DNA of 64,000 bases. It comes from Fremontodendron californicum. Lineage: Eukaryota > Streptophyta > Magnoliopsida > Malvales > Malvaceae. The position numbers and the translations under genes are program-made. The notes below the pieces were generated by a model that saw only the letters and a list, made by a program, of their open reading frames with translations, searched no databases and was not told where the DNA came from. This document shows positions 37,507-47,485 of the stretch, piece by piece (positions within the stretch are counted from its first letter, which is position 1; each line of letters opens with the position of its first letter). Where the stretch lies: assembly GCA_030761205.1 (NCBI GenBank), contig JAULJL010000041.1, positions 1,746,001 to 1,810,000 on the forward strand, in the 5' to 3' direction.

Positions 37507-38043
37507 ATGGATGATATTCTCACAAGATTGCAGAAACGATTTCCTCCTTTTCCTCGAAATATTTTACTGAAGCTTTACCAAGTTCGATTTGAAAGATTAA
37601 GAATGCTTATGCACAAAGGGATTCCTGAAGACATACGTTGGATAATTGAAGCCAAGGTACGTGAAGATAAATATCTTCCTATTTTGCATTTACCAGGTAC
37701 AGGTAGAAGCACTTTTGCAAATAAGCGACGAGCAAAGCGCATGAGTTCAAATTGCCACAAATGTGCACGATGGACATGTAACGGTAAATGTCGTTCTATT
37801 GGGATTCCTTCCTCTAATCGAGATGATAAAATTGAATTCATTAAGGATGGACTGAGTAAGGAGAATTTGGGTAATATCCAACTTTCTCTTGAGACGCATC
37901 CTAGTGGAGACGTACAAAGGGAAATTCTTGATTTATGGCCGCAATTCCAAAGGGAATGGCAACATCTTGGGAATCTGATGATAAAAGACCCTGTTTGCCA
38001 GCTTGTAAGAAAACTGGATGGGAAGCATATCCTCGACTCATAG
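37507..38043 (+). CDS. Zinc-finger protein resembling carlavirus nucleic-acid-binding proteins
   Basis: A 178-residue protein with ATG at 37507. Residues 1-60 look mainly helical and include FPPFPRNILLKLY. Then come GTGRS (64-68), the basic stretch KRRAKR (73-78), and four cysteines as CHKC (83-86), C91 and C95, spaced C-x2-C-x4-C-x3-C. FIKDG (111-115) follows. The order of glycine-rich GxGRS, basic run, CH[KR]C and downstream cysteines is the hallmark of the cysteine-rich nucleic-acid-binding proteins of carlaviruses and related flexible filamentous viruses (family from memory). The last 60 residues match nothing I know. The spacing between cysteine pairs is shorter than in the viral family. 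It is probably a DNA- or RNA-binding regulator. It is absent from element E and lies 363 bp upstream of the LOG frame. The similarity is clear by eye but has not been tested by search. Confidence 0.65.
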   Translation: MDDILTRLQKRFPPFPRNILLKLYQVRFERLRMLMHKGIPEDIRWIIEAKVREDKYLPILHLPGTGRSTFANKRRAKRMSSNCHKCARWTCNGKCRSIGIPSSNRDDKIEFIKDGLSKENLGNIQLSLETHPSGDVQREILDLWPQFQREWQHLGNLMIKDPVCQLVRKLDGKHILDS

Positions 38044-38353
38044 AAGGCGTTTAAGCCGTTTCTGGACGTAAAACCAGAGGAAGATGTGAGCCACAATCAC
38101 AACTACAATAAATGACTTCTCAGCTTTTGGTTTGATTTGCAATAACTTCATTTCGGTTTAATTTACGTGTTGTTCGATTTGTGTAATTATTTTTTTTTTT
38201 TGCATTGGTCTTTTACGGTTGATTTTTCTTCTCTTTTTGATTTTCTTCCTGAAATCACGCAAAAATCTTTTGTTAGGTTAACATTTTCTTCTGACAGGTC
38301 AAATACACTTTCGGCGACATTATTACTCTTGTCTGATTCACTACTCAGTCCTC

Positions 38354-38360
38354 TATATAT
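38354..38360 (+). promoter_or_regulatory. TATA-like box before the LOG gene
   Basis: TATATAT, 53 bp upstream of the LOG ATG. Transcription starting about 30 bp downstream would skip the out-of-frame ATG at 38367 and make 38407 the first start codon. The sequence TTCTCTTTCAG at 38377-38387 could alternatively serve as a splice acceptor. Confidence 0.35.
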
Positions 38361-38406
38361 TACACCATGTACTCATTCTCTTTCAGGCACTCGAAAAAGA
38401 AAAAAA

Positions 38407-39054
38407 ATGGAAAGCACTTCGTCCCAGCGCATTAAAAAAATTTGTGTCTTTGGAGGTGCTTATCTAGGGAAAAATAACATATTCGCTGATGAAGCCATAA
38501 GAGTTGGAGTAATACTTGCCCAACAAAAGATCCAGTTGATTTATGGAGGCGGTAGTACGGGTCTAATGGGAACAGTCGCTACAGCAGCACACGCCGGAGG
38601 AAGTCCAGTTCTAGGAATCGTGCCAAAACTATTCACAGATTTTTGTGGACCTACCGTGGGTAAAGAAATACAAGTCTGGAGTATCCCTGAACGGATGACA
38701 ATCATGTACCATTCTGCCGATGCATTCATTGCTTTACCAGGAGGTCTGGGTACATTGGAAGAAATAGCTTGCGTGGCTTCTTGGTCATCTTTGGTCACAA
38801 ATAAGAAACCCATTGGTTTGCTTAATATTAATGGTTATTTTAGTAATTTGCTTTCATATTTAGATAATGCTGTGGATAATGGATTCATGTTTTCAGAGGC
38901 AAGGAGAACCATAATTTCTGCTACAACCATTGAAGATTTACTCAAAAAGCTACAAGCTTATGAGTGTTTATCTGCTACGGTTGTTTCGCAAACGCTCAGA
39001 AAAAGAAAAAGAGATATGGACGAGCAAGGAGTGGATTGCACTTTGTCTTTGTGA
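38407..39054 (+). CDS. LOG-like cytokinin riboside 5'-monophosphate phosphoribohydrolase
   Basis: A 215-residue protein, the usual length for LOG enzymes, which release active cytokinin bases from their nucleotides in one step. Start at ATG 38407, where LOG similarity begins; the frame is open upstream to 38167 but without an ATG. The Rossmann-like fold motifs are in order: ICVFGGAYLGKN (12-23), LIYGGGSTGLMG (44-55), GIVPK (70-74), an Arg at 96 in the helix before the active site, and ALPGGLGTLEE (109-119), which contains the full PGGxGTxxE signature. KPIGLLNINGYF (134-145) follows. The usual FCGSS near the N-terminus is FGGAY here, so it is a divergent member, closest to what I recall as LOGL10-like proteins. 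The C-terminus has a basic RKRKRD (198-203), a possible nuclear signal. There are no introns, whereas plant LOG genes have several, which suggests capture from mRNA. The frame is undamaged. Confidence 0.9.
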   Translation: MESTSSQRIKKICVFGGAYLGKNNIFADEAIRVGVILAQQKIQLIYGGGSTGLMGTVATAAHAGGSPVLGIVPKLFTDFCGPTVGKEIQVWSIPERMTIMYHSADAFIALPGGLGTLEEIACVASWSSLVTNKKPIGLLNINGYFSNLLSYLDNAVDNGFMFSEARRTIISATTIEDLLKKLQAYECLSATVVSQTLRKRKRDMDEQGVDCTLSL

Positions 39055-39147
39055 CATTATCTAACATTTTGCTTGTTGTGTCTCAGTTATAATAAGTGGT
39101 TAGCAACCTCTGCAGGTAATATCTCCTAAATTCTACCTTTAAAATTT

Positions 39148-39165
39148 GACATTGGGGACAATGTC
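39148..39165. repeat. Inverted repeat GACATTG-GGGA-CAATGTC with G-rich tract
   Basis: 7-bp arms with a 4-bp loop, followed by AGTAGGGGGTAAGGG (39173-39187), a polypurine-like tract. The same pairing occurs outside the cassette in B (about 16524-16557) and E (about 50996-51030). It is typical of the 3' part of plant Gypsy elements. Confidence 0.6.
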
Positions 39166-39199
39166 ATATTTTAGTAGGGGGTAAGGGACATATTTTGCT

Positions 39200-39211
39200 A
39201 AAAAAAAAAAA
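39200..39211 (+). other. A-tract at right edge of the cargo cassette
   Basis: A run of 12 A. From GTTGTGTTTTAAG onward the sequence matches element E again. In E a single run (16 T at 51275-51290 on the plus strand) occupies the position of both A-tracts. Confidence 0.75.
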
Positions 39212-40000
39212 TTGTTGTGTTTTAAGACATTTAGAAGTATTCATTCTGAACAAGGTCTGAGTAAGGGAGACTTGAGACATACCTTGTCAATTTGATTTAA
39301 TCTTCTTCTTCTTCAAAAAAAAAAAAAAAAAGCATGTTTAGACTTAGTGTGTTTTTTAGTTACTTTCAATACTATAATGAGATATGAATTGCATAAGTCT
39401 AAAACAGATTTATTAGTGAGAAGATTTTCATGAGAATTGAGCTTGATATCAACCTTTTTATGAGCCAATGTTAATATGATATGTTGATTGAGAAAGAAGC
39501 ATGTTTAGACTTAATCTGACTTGTATAATCATCCTTGTGAGTTTTTGAGCCTATAATGATTGATGCATTATACAAATCAATCTAATTTCTTTCTTGAGTG
39601 CTCTTATGATTACATGATTCTCTAGAACTTGCTTTAAACCGTTTGAGACTATATTGATACATGTGACAATATGAATATGATAGAGGCATTAGGATTATAA
39701 CCAGAGCCAAACAGCCATCCATTATTAATGTTCTAAGAGAACATCCCCACTAGTGAACCAATTTGAGCCTACATTAAATATGCTGTTTTATTGGTAACCA
39801 CAACTTACACCTAGCCTAAATATACTTATATCCTTACCCTTGTTCTAAAGATGGATTTTTTGAGACATATTAAAAAAAAAAAAAAACAAGGGATATTTTT
39901 ATTTGAAAATTTGGGTTAGAAACAAAAGATAAGTGTGGGGGAAGAAAAGAAAAGAAAAAGTCAAGAGAAAAAGAAAGGGATCATTGTCAAATACATTCCC

Positions 40001-40047
<47 letters not shown>

Positions 40048-40820
40048 CTCTTGAACTTCTAGAAAAAGATGTTACAAAGTTGGTTAGAATGATGCAAAGG
40101 CTCAACATGAATATTTAGCCTATGTTATTATGTGCTTTATAAGAGTTTTGAGAAGTTTTATTTGTATGATCTTATTATGTCTCTAAAATCTATGAACTCT
40201 TTGGAACCTTTGTGATATCTTTATCCTTTTGTTCTTTAACCACATTATAACCCTTTGGCCCCATTACAACCTTGAATAAAGACCTCTTGATTTATGAAGT
40301 TGTATGATCTAAATAGTAGAGAATAGGTGGACAAGCAAGCATATGGTAGAAGTGTTTTCATGAGATTGATTGAGTGTAAACACTTTACCACTACTTTAAA
40401 GAGTGAAAATCAAGAGAGTATCCCATGTGAGAAGTTGAGATTAAGTTTGAATATGCACTATTTTGATTGAAATATGTTATGTTAATATTGGCTTAACTCA
40501 TTTATTTACATTCAAGCAAGATTTTTTGTGAATTTTTTTTAAGCTATTGATTAGTTTTTAAGACTTGTCCAATGATTATCTCTAATTTATATTGGAAGGA
40601 TTAGTTATAATTATTATTTTTAGTTTTTCTTATGTCTTCAATGTTTGTGGGTATCGTCCTAGTAAACCCTCACGAGACTAAACTCGTCCACTAGGGACAC
40701 CTAGGGGTTTAAAGGCTTGTGTCACATGCTAAGTGCCACCGTGATTTCCTACGAAAATGGATTAGATTAGATTTTCTTATTTTATTTTTATTGAGTCGTT
40801 GCTAGGGACTAGCAACAATC
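39212..40820 (+). other. Element D 3' non-coding region
   Basis: No open frame. It matches the 3' regions of B and E. It includes homopolymer A runs, the longest of about 38 bases near 40006-40043. Compared with E, a segment of about 250 bp around 39310-39340 is missing. Confidence 0.65.
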
Positions 40821-40834
40821 TAAGTATGGGGGTG
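40821..40834 (+). other. Element D polypurine tract
   Basis: TAAGTATGGGGGTG directly before the 3' LTR. Confidence 0.85.
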
Positions 40835-42319
40835 TGATAACTCGTATAATTATATAGTTTTTAGTTATGTTTTATTATTGTTTTGTGTCAAATACGAGTT
40901 ATTATTGTTTAGTCTAATTGTGTTTATGATCTTTTATATTTTTATGTAATTTGGTGTTTTTCACAAGTTTCTTTGAGTGATTTCAGATTACTAGTATTAA
41001 GGGCAAATCCAGTTCAGTTCCAGTTCCGACACCTTTTGCCATATCAGCTATATCTTGAGTTTCACTGAAGCAATAAGGCTGAACTTTGTATCCCTGCAAA
41101 GCTAAGAGGCATATCTATCTTTTTTATGTTTTACACTTCTTGAAACGGAGTCGTTGTCCCTAGCGAAATCGACCATCAAGTTGGCTGATGTGCAATGACG
41201 TCTGTTCTGCACCGTTTTGGTATTTTGACCATATCTTCCGATCCACGTGCGCAAATGATCTGATTCCAACGGCTATGGATCCGTAACTGATAGGGGTATA
41301 TTTTTCTAGAAGACCATTTTATCAGATCGAGCCTCCAACATTGACAAAAGCGACCATAAAGCTGGCTGATCAGAATTGTCATACAATATGACGAAAATTG
41401 TTAGAAAAATGCACCCACCTATTATACCTACCTTTGAAATTTGTAAAGCTTGTCTCTTGTCATTTAGCCCTCCAAAATGTGTATAAATAGAGGGCCTTGG
41501 ATGAGTATTGGGATACATTGATACATTGGTAGGATATTAGCCATTGTAATAAAATTCTCTAAGTTTTCTTCTTCTTTCCTTTCTCTAGTTTTCTTTTTCT
41601 TTATTTTTCTTTTCATTTTCTTCATATCTAGTATGTGTTGCTAATCATATTGTTGAGGTGATGAGGTGAAGCTCTTGGTAAATGCTAAGGTTAGTCTCTT
41701 AAACATGAGCTAAAACGAATCATCATTTATAAACACTAGTATAGATAATATTTTCTTTTGGTTTAAAATCATACTTGCAAAGTAGAGATCTTGATTCATT
41801 ATTGACAATGAAAATGGCACAGTAAATGCTTGGTTTCATAACCTTGATTTGTTGTAGACATATACCTTGGCATAAGGAATGCTTGGACTCTTTTTATGAG
41901 TTTTGAGGACACCAAATGAACATAATATCATATGCTATGGACGTTGGACAATTTGGACTGAATTGCTAAACCTTCCGATTGGAACCTCCCTTATGTGTGG
42001 ATTTCAATTGTGTAATAAAACAAGATTAATCTTAGCATAACACCAAGAGTGGATTCTCTAACCTCAACATCTTTTCTTATTGTTTTTTTATATCTTGTTT
42101 AATTGCTTTTATGTTATTTTGTTTATTTTGTTCTCTAATATCTTGTTTACTTTCTTTGTTATTGATTCCCTAATATCTTGTTTATTTTCTTTTTCTTATA
42201 TATTTATAAACTTATACTTACTAATACGCTTCCCTGTGGTTCGACCTCGGACACCCGAGAATTTATTACTTGAACATAACCTGCACTTGGGTTTACAACT
42301 CTTAATTGAGTCACCATCA
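40835..42319 (+). repeat. Element D 3' LTR
   Basis: 1485 bp, almost identical to the 5' LTR. By eye four single-base differences were seen, at about 41127, 41157, 41302 and 41357. Confidence 0.95.
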
Positions 42320-43135
42320 TAAGGCCTCCGGGCACCATTCTTAAGACCTCTTGACACCATTCTTAAGACCCCCGGGCATCATTTTTAAAGTCGCATACAG
42401 CGCATTTTTTCCAAATCAAGGGTAAGGCCTCCGGGCACCATTTTTAAGGCCTATGGGCACCATTTTTAAGACCTCCGGGCATAATTTTTCAAATCACAGG
42501 TAAGACCTCCGGGCAACATCTTTAAGACCCCCGGGCATCATTTTTAAAGTCGCATACAGCGTATTTTTTCCAAATCACGGGTAAGGCCTCCGGGCACCAT
42601 TTTTAAGGCCTATGGGCACCATTTTTAAGACCTCCGGGCATAATTTTTCAAATCACAGGTAAGACCTCCGGGCAACATCTTTAAGACCTCCGGGCATAAC
42701 TTTTTTCAAGGGTAAGGCCTCCGGACACCATTCTTAAGGCCTATGGGCACCATTTTTAAGACCTCCGGGCATAATTTTTCAAATCACATGTAAGACCTCC
42801 GGGCAACATCTTTAAGACCTCCGGGCATAACTTTTTTCAGGGGTAAGGCCTCCGGCACCATTCTTAAGGCCTATGGGCACCATTTTTAAGACCTCCGGGC
42901 ATAATTTTTCAAATCACAGGTAAGACCTCCGGGCAACATCTTTAAGACCTCCGGGCATAACTTTTTTTCAGGGGTAAGGCCTATGGACACCATTTTTAAA
43001 ACCTCCGGGTATAATTTTTCAAATCACAGGTAAGACCTCCGGGCAACATCTTTAAGACCTCCGGGCATAACTTTTTTCAGGGGTAAGACCTCCGGGCACC
43101 ATTTTAAGACCTTCGGGCACCAATTTTAAAGCCCT
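42320..43135 (+). repeat. 81-bp tandem array in element C, right part
   Basis: Continuation of the array after element D. Here a different mix of the 27-bp subunits dominates, with AAGGCCTATGGGCACC and AAATCACAGGTAAGACC forming a longer repeat of about 120 bp. Confidence 0.9.
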
Positions 43136-43421
43136 TCGAGCATAAATCTTTTTTTGAAAATCGAATTCGTTTCCTTAAGACGAATCGAGCCTTGTTTAGG
43201 CAGAGAATTCAATTTAAGACAAATCTTCAATTTACTGTTTTTTTTTAAAAAAAAAAAAATTGAAAAAAAATGAAAAAAAGGAAAAATGAAAAATGAAAAA
43301 AATAGAAAATGAAAAAATGAAAAAGAAAAAGAAAACCCCTTTCCTTCACATGTGTTGTCACTGACCGTACAAAATTAGTGTCGGTTTATCTTTGCCTGAT
43401 TCCTGATTCTCAGCAATAGCC
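43136..43421 (+). other. A-rich stretch before the C polypurine tract
   Basis: Low-complexity A-rich sequence at about 43230-43340, then a short unique segment. No open frame. Confidence 0.6.
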
Positions 43422-43434
43422 AAAGAGGGGCAGC
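43422..43434 (+). other. Element C polypurine tract
   Basis: AAAGAGGGGCAGC directly before the 3' LTR start TGTAGACACC. Confidence 0.85.
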
Positions 43435-46400
43435 TGTAGACACCTAATTTTGTCCGGACCACTAAACAAGTATGTTTTCTTCCTATATTGATGTTTCCAA
43501 GTATAAAAAGACTGTTTTCATCCTGCAGGTGGTACTCCGAGACTTAGTTTAAGAGGGCGAGCATAAAAAGTCAAACTTGAAAAAAAAAGTCAACCTCGAA
43601 AAAGTCAACCCCAAAAAAGTCAACCCCAGAAAGTCAACTACTGAAAAAGTCAACCCACTTTCAAAATCAAGATTTTAAGTTCAATTGAAAAATGGAGAAA
43701 GAATTTTGATAATCCGAGGTCTACATTGAAAGATATGGAGTTCGGAAGTTGGGATTTGGAGATTCAGTAGAAAAGAAACCCTAATCTAAGAAATTTGGGG
43801 AAAAGTGATTAAACGATCAAACTGGTCGAAATTGAAGGTTCCAAATGAAAGATAAGCACTGACTACGGGTAATGGAGAAGTCACATGCAAGAAAAACCAA
43901 AAGAAAAGTCAATCCGGGAGAAAACCGAGAATTAGGGTTTTTAGTGGATTTCGGTGAAATCGGGAAGAATCACAGAAATGGCCCGACTTGGTAAGACCAA
44001 AGCCCCCAATGGATGAGGAATGATTAAAAAGGATGGCCCAAGGCTCAGATTGAAGAAAATCTGAAAATCGGACTTGTTTTGTGCAAAACCGACTTTCGGA
44101 GGTTAAAGGGCAAAATTGGAAAAATTTGGGAAAAATAGCAAATGGACTCCGAAAATTCTGAAAAATTTGTCAATCTCATTCTTAAATCATTTGAAAGAGA
44201 TTGGTAAAAGAAAATCTTGATTCGGAGTTCGTTTGCAAAATGGCCAAATCCCGGGTTTCTTATGTAGTAATTCAAAAAGGAAAATCCCGGAAAAATAGCA
44301 AATGGACTCCAAAAATTCTGAAATTTTTCAAATCTCATTTTTAAATTATTTGGAAGAGATTGGAGAAAGAAAATCTTGATTCCGAGTTCGTTTGCAAAAT
44401 GGCCAAATCCGGGGCCTCCTATGCAGTAATTCAAGCCGATAAATCCTGAAAAAATACCAAATGAGCTCCAAAAATTATGAAAACTTCCAGATCACACTTT
44501 TTAATTATTTTGAAGAGATTGGTGAAGAAAACTCTTGATTTGGAGCTCGTTTAAAAAAATGGTAAAAAGTAGGGGCATAAAAAGACATTTTGGGAAGAAA
44601 AAATCCAAATAAATAGCAAACGGACTCGGATAATTTTGAAAACTTCCAGAACTCAATATTTTATTATTTTGGAAGTATTAAAAAAGAAAAATTGAATTTG
44701 GAGCCCGTTTGATATTTATTTTGCATCCGGGGGGCAAAATGGTCGTTTCACCCAAGCAACCGAAAAGGGCTTCTTTGGGCCTTTCAAAAATCAGAGCTGG
44801 GCTGGAAAAGAGAAGTGCTGGCCTGCCCAAGCCCAAAGGAAGGAGGAAGCTTAGGATTTTTTCAATCAAGTGATTAAAAATCAAGAGTTAAGTTAGAGAT
44901 TTTCATTTTTGAGCCTAAGTCCCAATCCCACATCCCTTTGTAATGTCAAGCCAAGGAGGTGCTCACCTTATAAATAAGGAGTCTTGGCCTTTGGTTGAGA
45001 TCACCCACTACCCCTTGTGAGATAGTCTATACACTTGTATTAGGATTATCCGGGTGGTGAGTCATAGTGTCAAGCCAATGCCATGCTTGTTGAAGCTTGG
45101 GGCCATTTGGCAACTCCATGTGTTTTGCATTGTGTGTTGTATTTTTGTCATGCTAGTTGTTAGGTTTTTGCATTTGCATGATATTTGGTTGGATTTTTGA
45201 ATTAAGCATGCCTTGTGTTTGTGAAAATGCCATGTATGTCTTAGGTCTAGGTTACATTAAATGTCATGCAAGTTCATGTTAGGTCTAGGCCATATTATTT
45301 GTGTCATGCATTTTCCTTACATTTAGGTTTAGATCCATGCATTTCATGCATTATGTTTGCTGCATTGTTTCATGCATTTCATGTTCATGCCACTTGAATA
45401 ATGACTTGAGCCAATTAATGGTTCAAGGTCATGCTCTCTTGAGCACACTTGTGGAAAATTAATTTTGTCAAATTGATTATTCTACCTTTGTGATTTTTTT
45501 AGTTAGCCAATTTTTATCTAACTTTCAAAAAGTCCTAGCTACTGCTTTCAAGTCATTTTATGAGTTTCAAATATTTTTATTTTGATTTTTAAATGATTTT
45601 ATCAAGAAAAAAAAAATGTGTTGGCAAAGTAGTTTTTTTCAGTTTTTTTTCAAAAAAACTCGTACATCTCTGATTTTTCTGGGAATTCATCTTTGATCAC
45701 AAAATTAAGAAAATTTTTCCTCGTGTAGTTCTACATGTCCTGAGTCTCCAGTATTTTTTTTAGAATTTTTGGAATTTTTGAAAATAGGATAAAAAATCGT
45801 GGATAAAAACTGGACAGTGGAGTCAGAATTGAATTTAAAGAAAAACAAAGCAGTTTTTTTTTCTCCTCCAAAAACTCGTACATCTCTGGTTTTTCTGGGA
45901 ATTCATCTTTGATCAAAAAATTAAGCCGATTTTTTCTCGTATAGTTTTACATGTCCTGAGTCTCCAGTATTGTTTTTAGAATTTTTGGAATTTTTCAAAA
46001 TAGGATAAAAAATCATGGATTAAAACTGGACAGTGGAGTCAGAATTGAATTTAAAGAAAAACAAAGCAGTTTTTTTCTCCTCCAAAAACTCGTACATCTC
46101 TGGTTTTTCTGGGAATTCATCTTTGATAAAAAAATTAAGCCGATTTTTTCTCGTATAGTTTTACATGTCCTGAGTCTCCAATATTTTTTTAGAATTTTTG
46201 GAATTTATAAAAATAGGGTAAAAAATCGTGGATTAAAACTGGAGAGTGGAGTCAGAATTGAATTTAAAGAAAAACCATTTTTCTGTTTTGGTTAATTTAC
46301 TTAGAGTGGGCTGATTAGGAGGGTTAGCTACTGACTTAGGGTGATTTCTAAGCCTTTTAAACTCTAAAAATGGTTTTTAAAATCCCGGGTTAAGGGTAGT

Positions 46401-47480
46401 CAAGTCCGAATTTTTTAAACTTAGGAAATTAGGACCATTTAAAAATTTTTAGCCCAGTTTTTATTGTTAATTCAAGCTTTTCAAAATTGTTTTCAAACAA
46501 TCACAAAGTATTTTGGTTTTAGAATATTTAATTTGACATATTTTCCTAAGGTAGCCGGATATCTTTTTAGATATACGGATTTCCTTAATTAAAGGAAAAA
46601 AATACATTTCATGCATTGCATTTTTATTTTCGTGCATATTATATGATAGCATTATTTTATTCCATGTCATTTAAATTATATGCCATACCATTCATATTTG
46701 TCATGTCATTTAGGTTGCATTATATTATTTAGACTTTACTATGTTATTTTATTTATGTCATGCATATACATATTCATTTATTTTAAATGTTTGCAAAAGA
46801 TAATGGTTTTCAATAAAAATAAAGATATTCCCGAGTTAAAAAAATTCATGAGTTCTCTACTGGGTTTGCTGGAGGGAATATCATCAATTATCATTAATAA
46901 AGGAATATCTTTCTTTCAAAAAAAGAGAATGATTCGGAAAGTTTTCCAAAACTAATAAAAATTTCTATATTTTGCCACGTTTGTTGGGGAATATAGGAAA
47001 ATTTTGAATTTATAAATTCCGGATCATTTTCACTAAAAAATGGAATTATTTTTAAATTGGGAATTAACTTGAAATACTAAATTTAAAACCAACTTTTTAC
47101 CGAGACTTGAGATAACACACGATTAATAAGGTACCGATTTATACGGGCGTTGTGGGGGTGCTAATCCTTCCCCACATGTAACCGACTCCCGAACCCGCTT
47201 CTTTGATTTCTCTGGTTTAAAACGCAGACTTGAAATTGGTTTTTAAAATATTTTAATTAATTTTTAAAATATTTTATAAAACCGGTTTTAATTGGTGGCC
47301 GATCACACCTAGCTAAAAAAGATTGGTGGCGACTCCATGTCTTTTTAAGGTCATTTTCAAAACCTTCATTTTTCTAGAGGAATTAAGTCGACTTTTCCTC
47401 GGTTTTTTTTTAATGTCACGCTTAACGAATCATAAAGTCTTGCGATGAGACTCGTCGTTATTATTTTTTAGGTTGCGACA
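43435..47480 (+). repeat. Element C 3' LTR, internally deleted
   Basis: 4046 bp. It matches the 5' LTR except that about 640 bp are missing after GAGTCATAGTGT (about 45070). The junction reads CAAGCC before AATGCCATGC, a few filler bases not found at that place in the 5' LTR. A TATA-like box lies at 44969-44976. Confidence 0.92.
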
Positions 47481-47485
47481 AATAA

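Larger units (their letters stand above)
32897..42319 (+). mobile_element. Element D: Athila-like LTR element carrying a LOG gene
   Basis: A complete element of 9423 bp with two LTRs of exactly 1485 bp and perfect 5-bp target duplications TAAGG at 32892-32896 and 42320-42324. It has a tRNA-Asp-type primer binding site and a polypurine tract. By eye the LTRs differ at about 4 of 1485 positions, so it is young. The internal region encodes, in order, a Gag-protease-integrase-tail frame, a virus-like zinc-finger protein and a LOG-like enzyme. No reverse transcriptase or RNase H is present, so the element depends on a partner for movement. It has inserted into the 81-bp array of element C. Confidence 0.95.
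21724..47480 (+). mobile_element. Element C: Ogre/Tat-like LTR element lacking genes
   Basis: LTRs at 21724-26400 and 43435-47480, a primer binding site at 26404-26421, a polypurine tract at 43422-43434, and perfect 5-bp target duplications AATAA (21719-21723 and 47481-47485). It lies in element A, which belongs to the same LTR family but points the other way. Leaving out element D, the internal region is about 7.6 kb with no recognisable gag or pol, so the element is non-autonomous (LARD-like). The very long LTRs, the primer site and a tandem array near the 3' end match the Ogre/Tat lineage. Confidence 0.9.

Noticed and set aside
38167..38406. N-terminal extension of the LOG frame by 80 codons
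   Set aside because: The upstream frame starts at GTG, has no ATG, and its sequence has no LOG similarity. LOG similarity and normal length begin at ATG 38407.
38407..39054. LOG as an ordinary host gene with elements inserted around it
   Set aside because: It lies inside one element with matching LTRs, primer site, polypurine tract and TAAGG duplications, and it has no introns.
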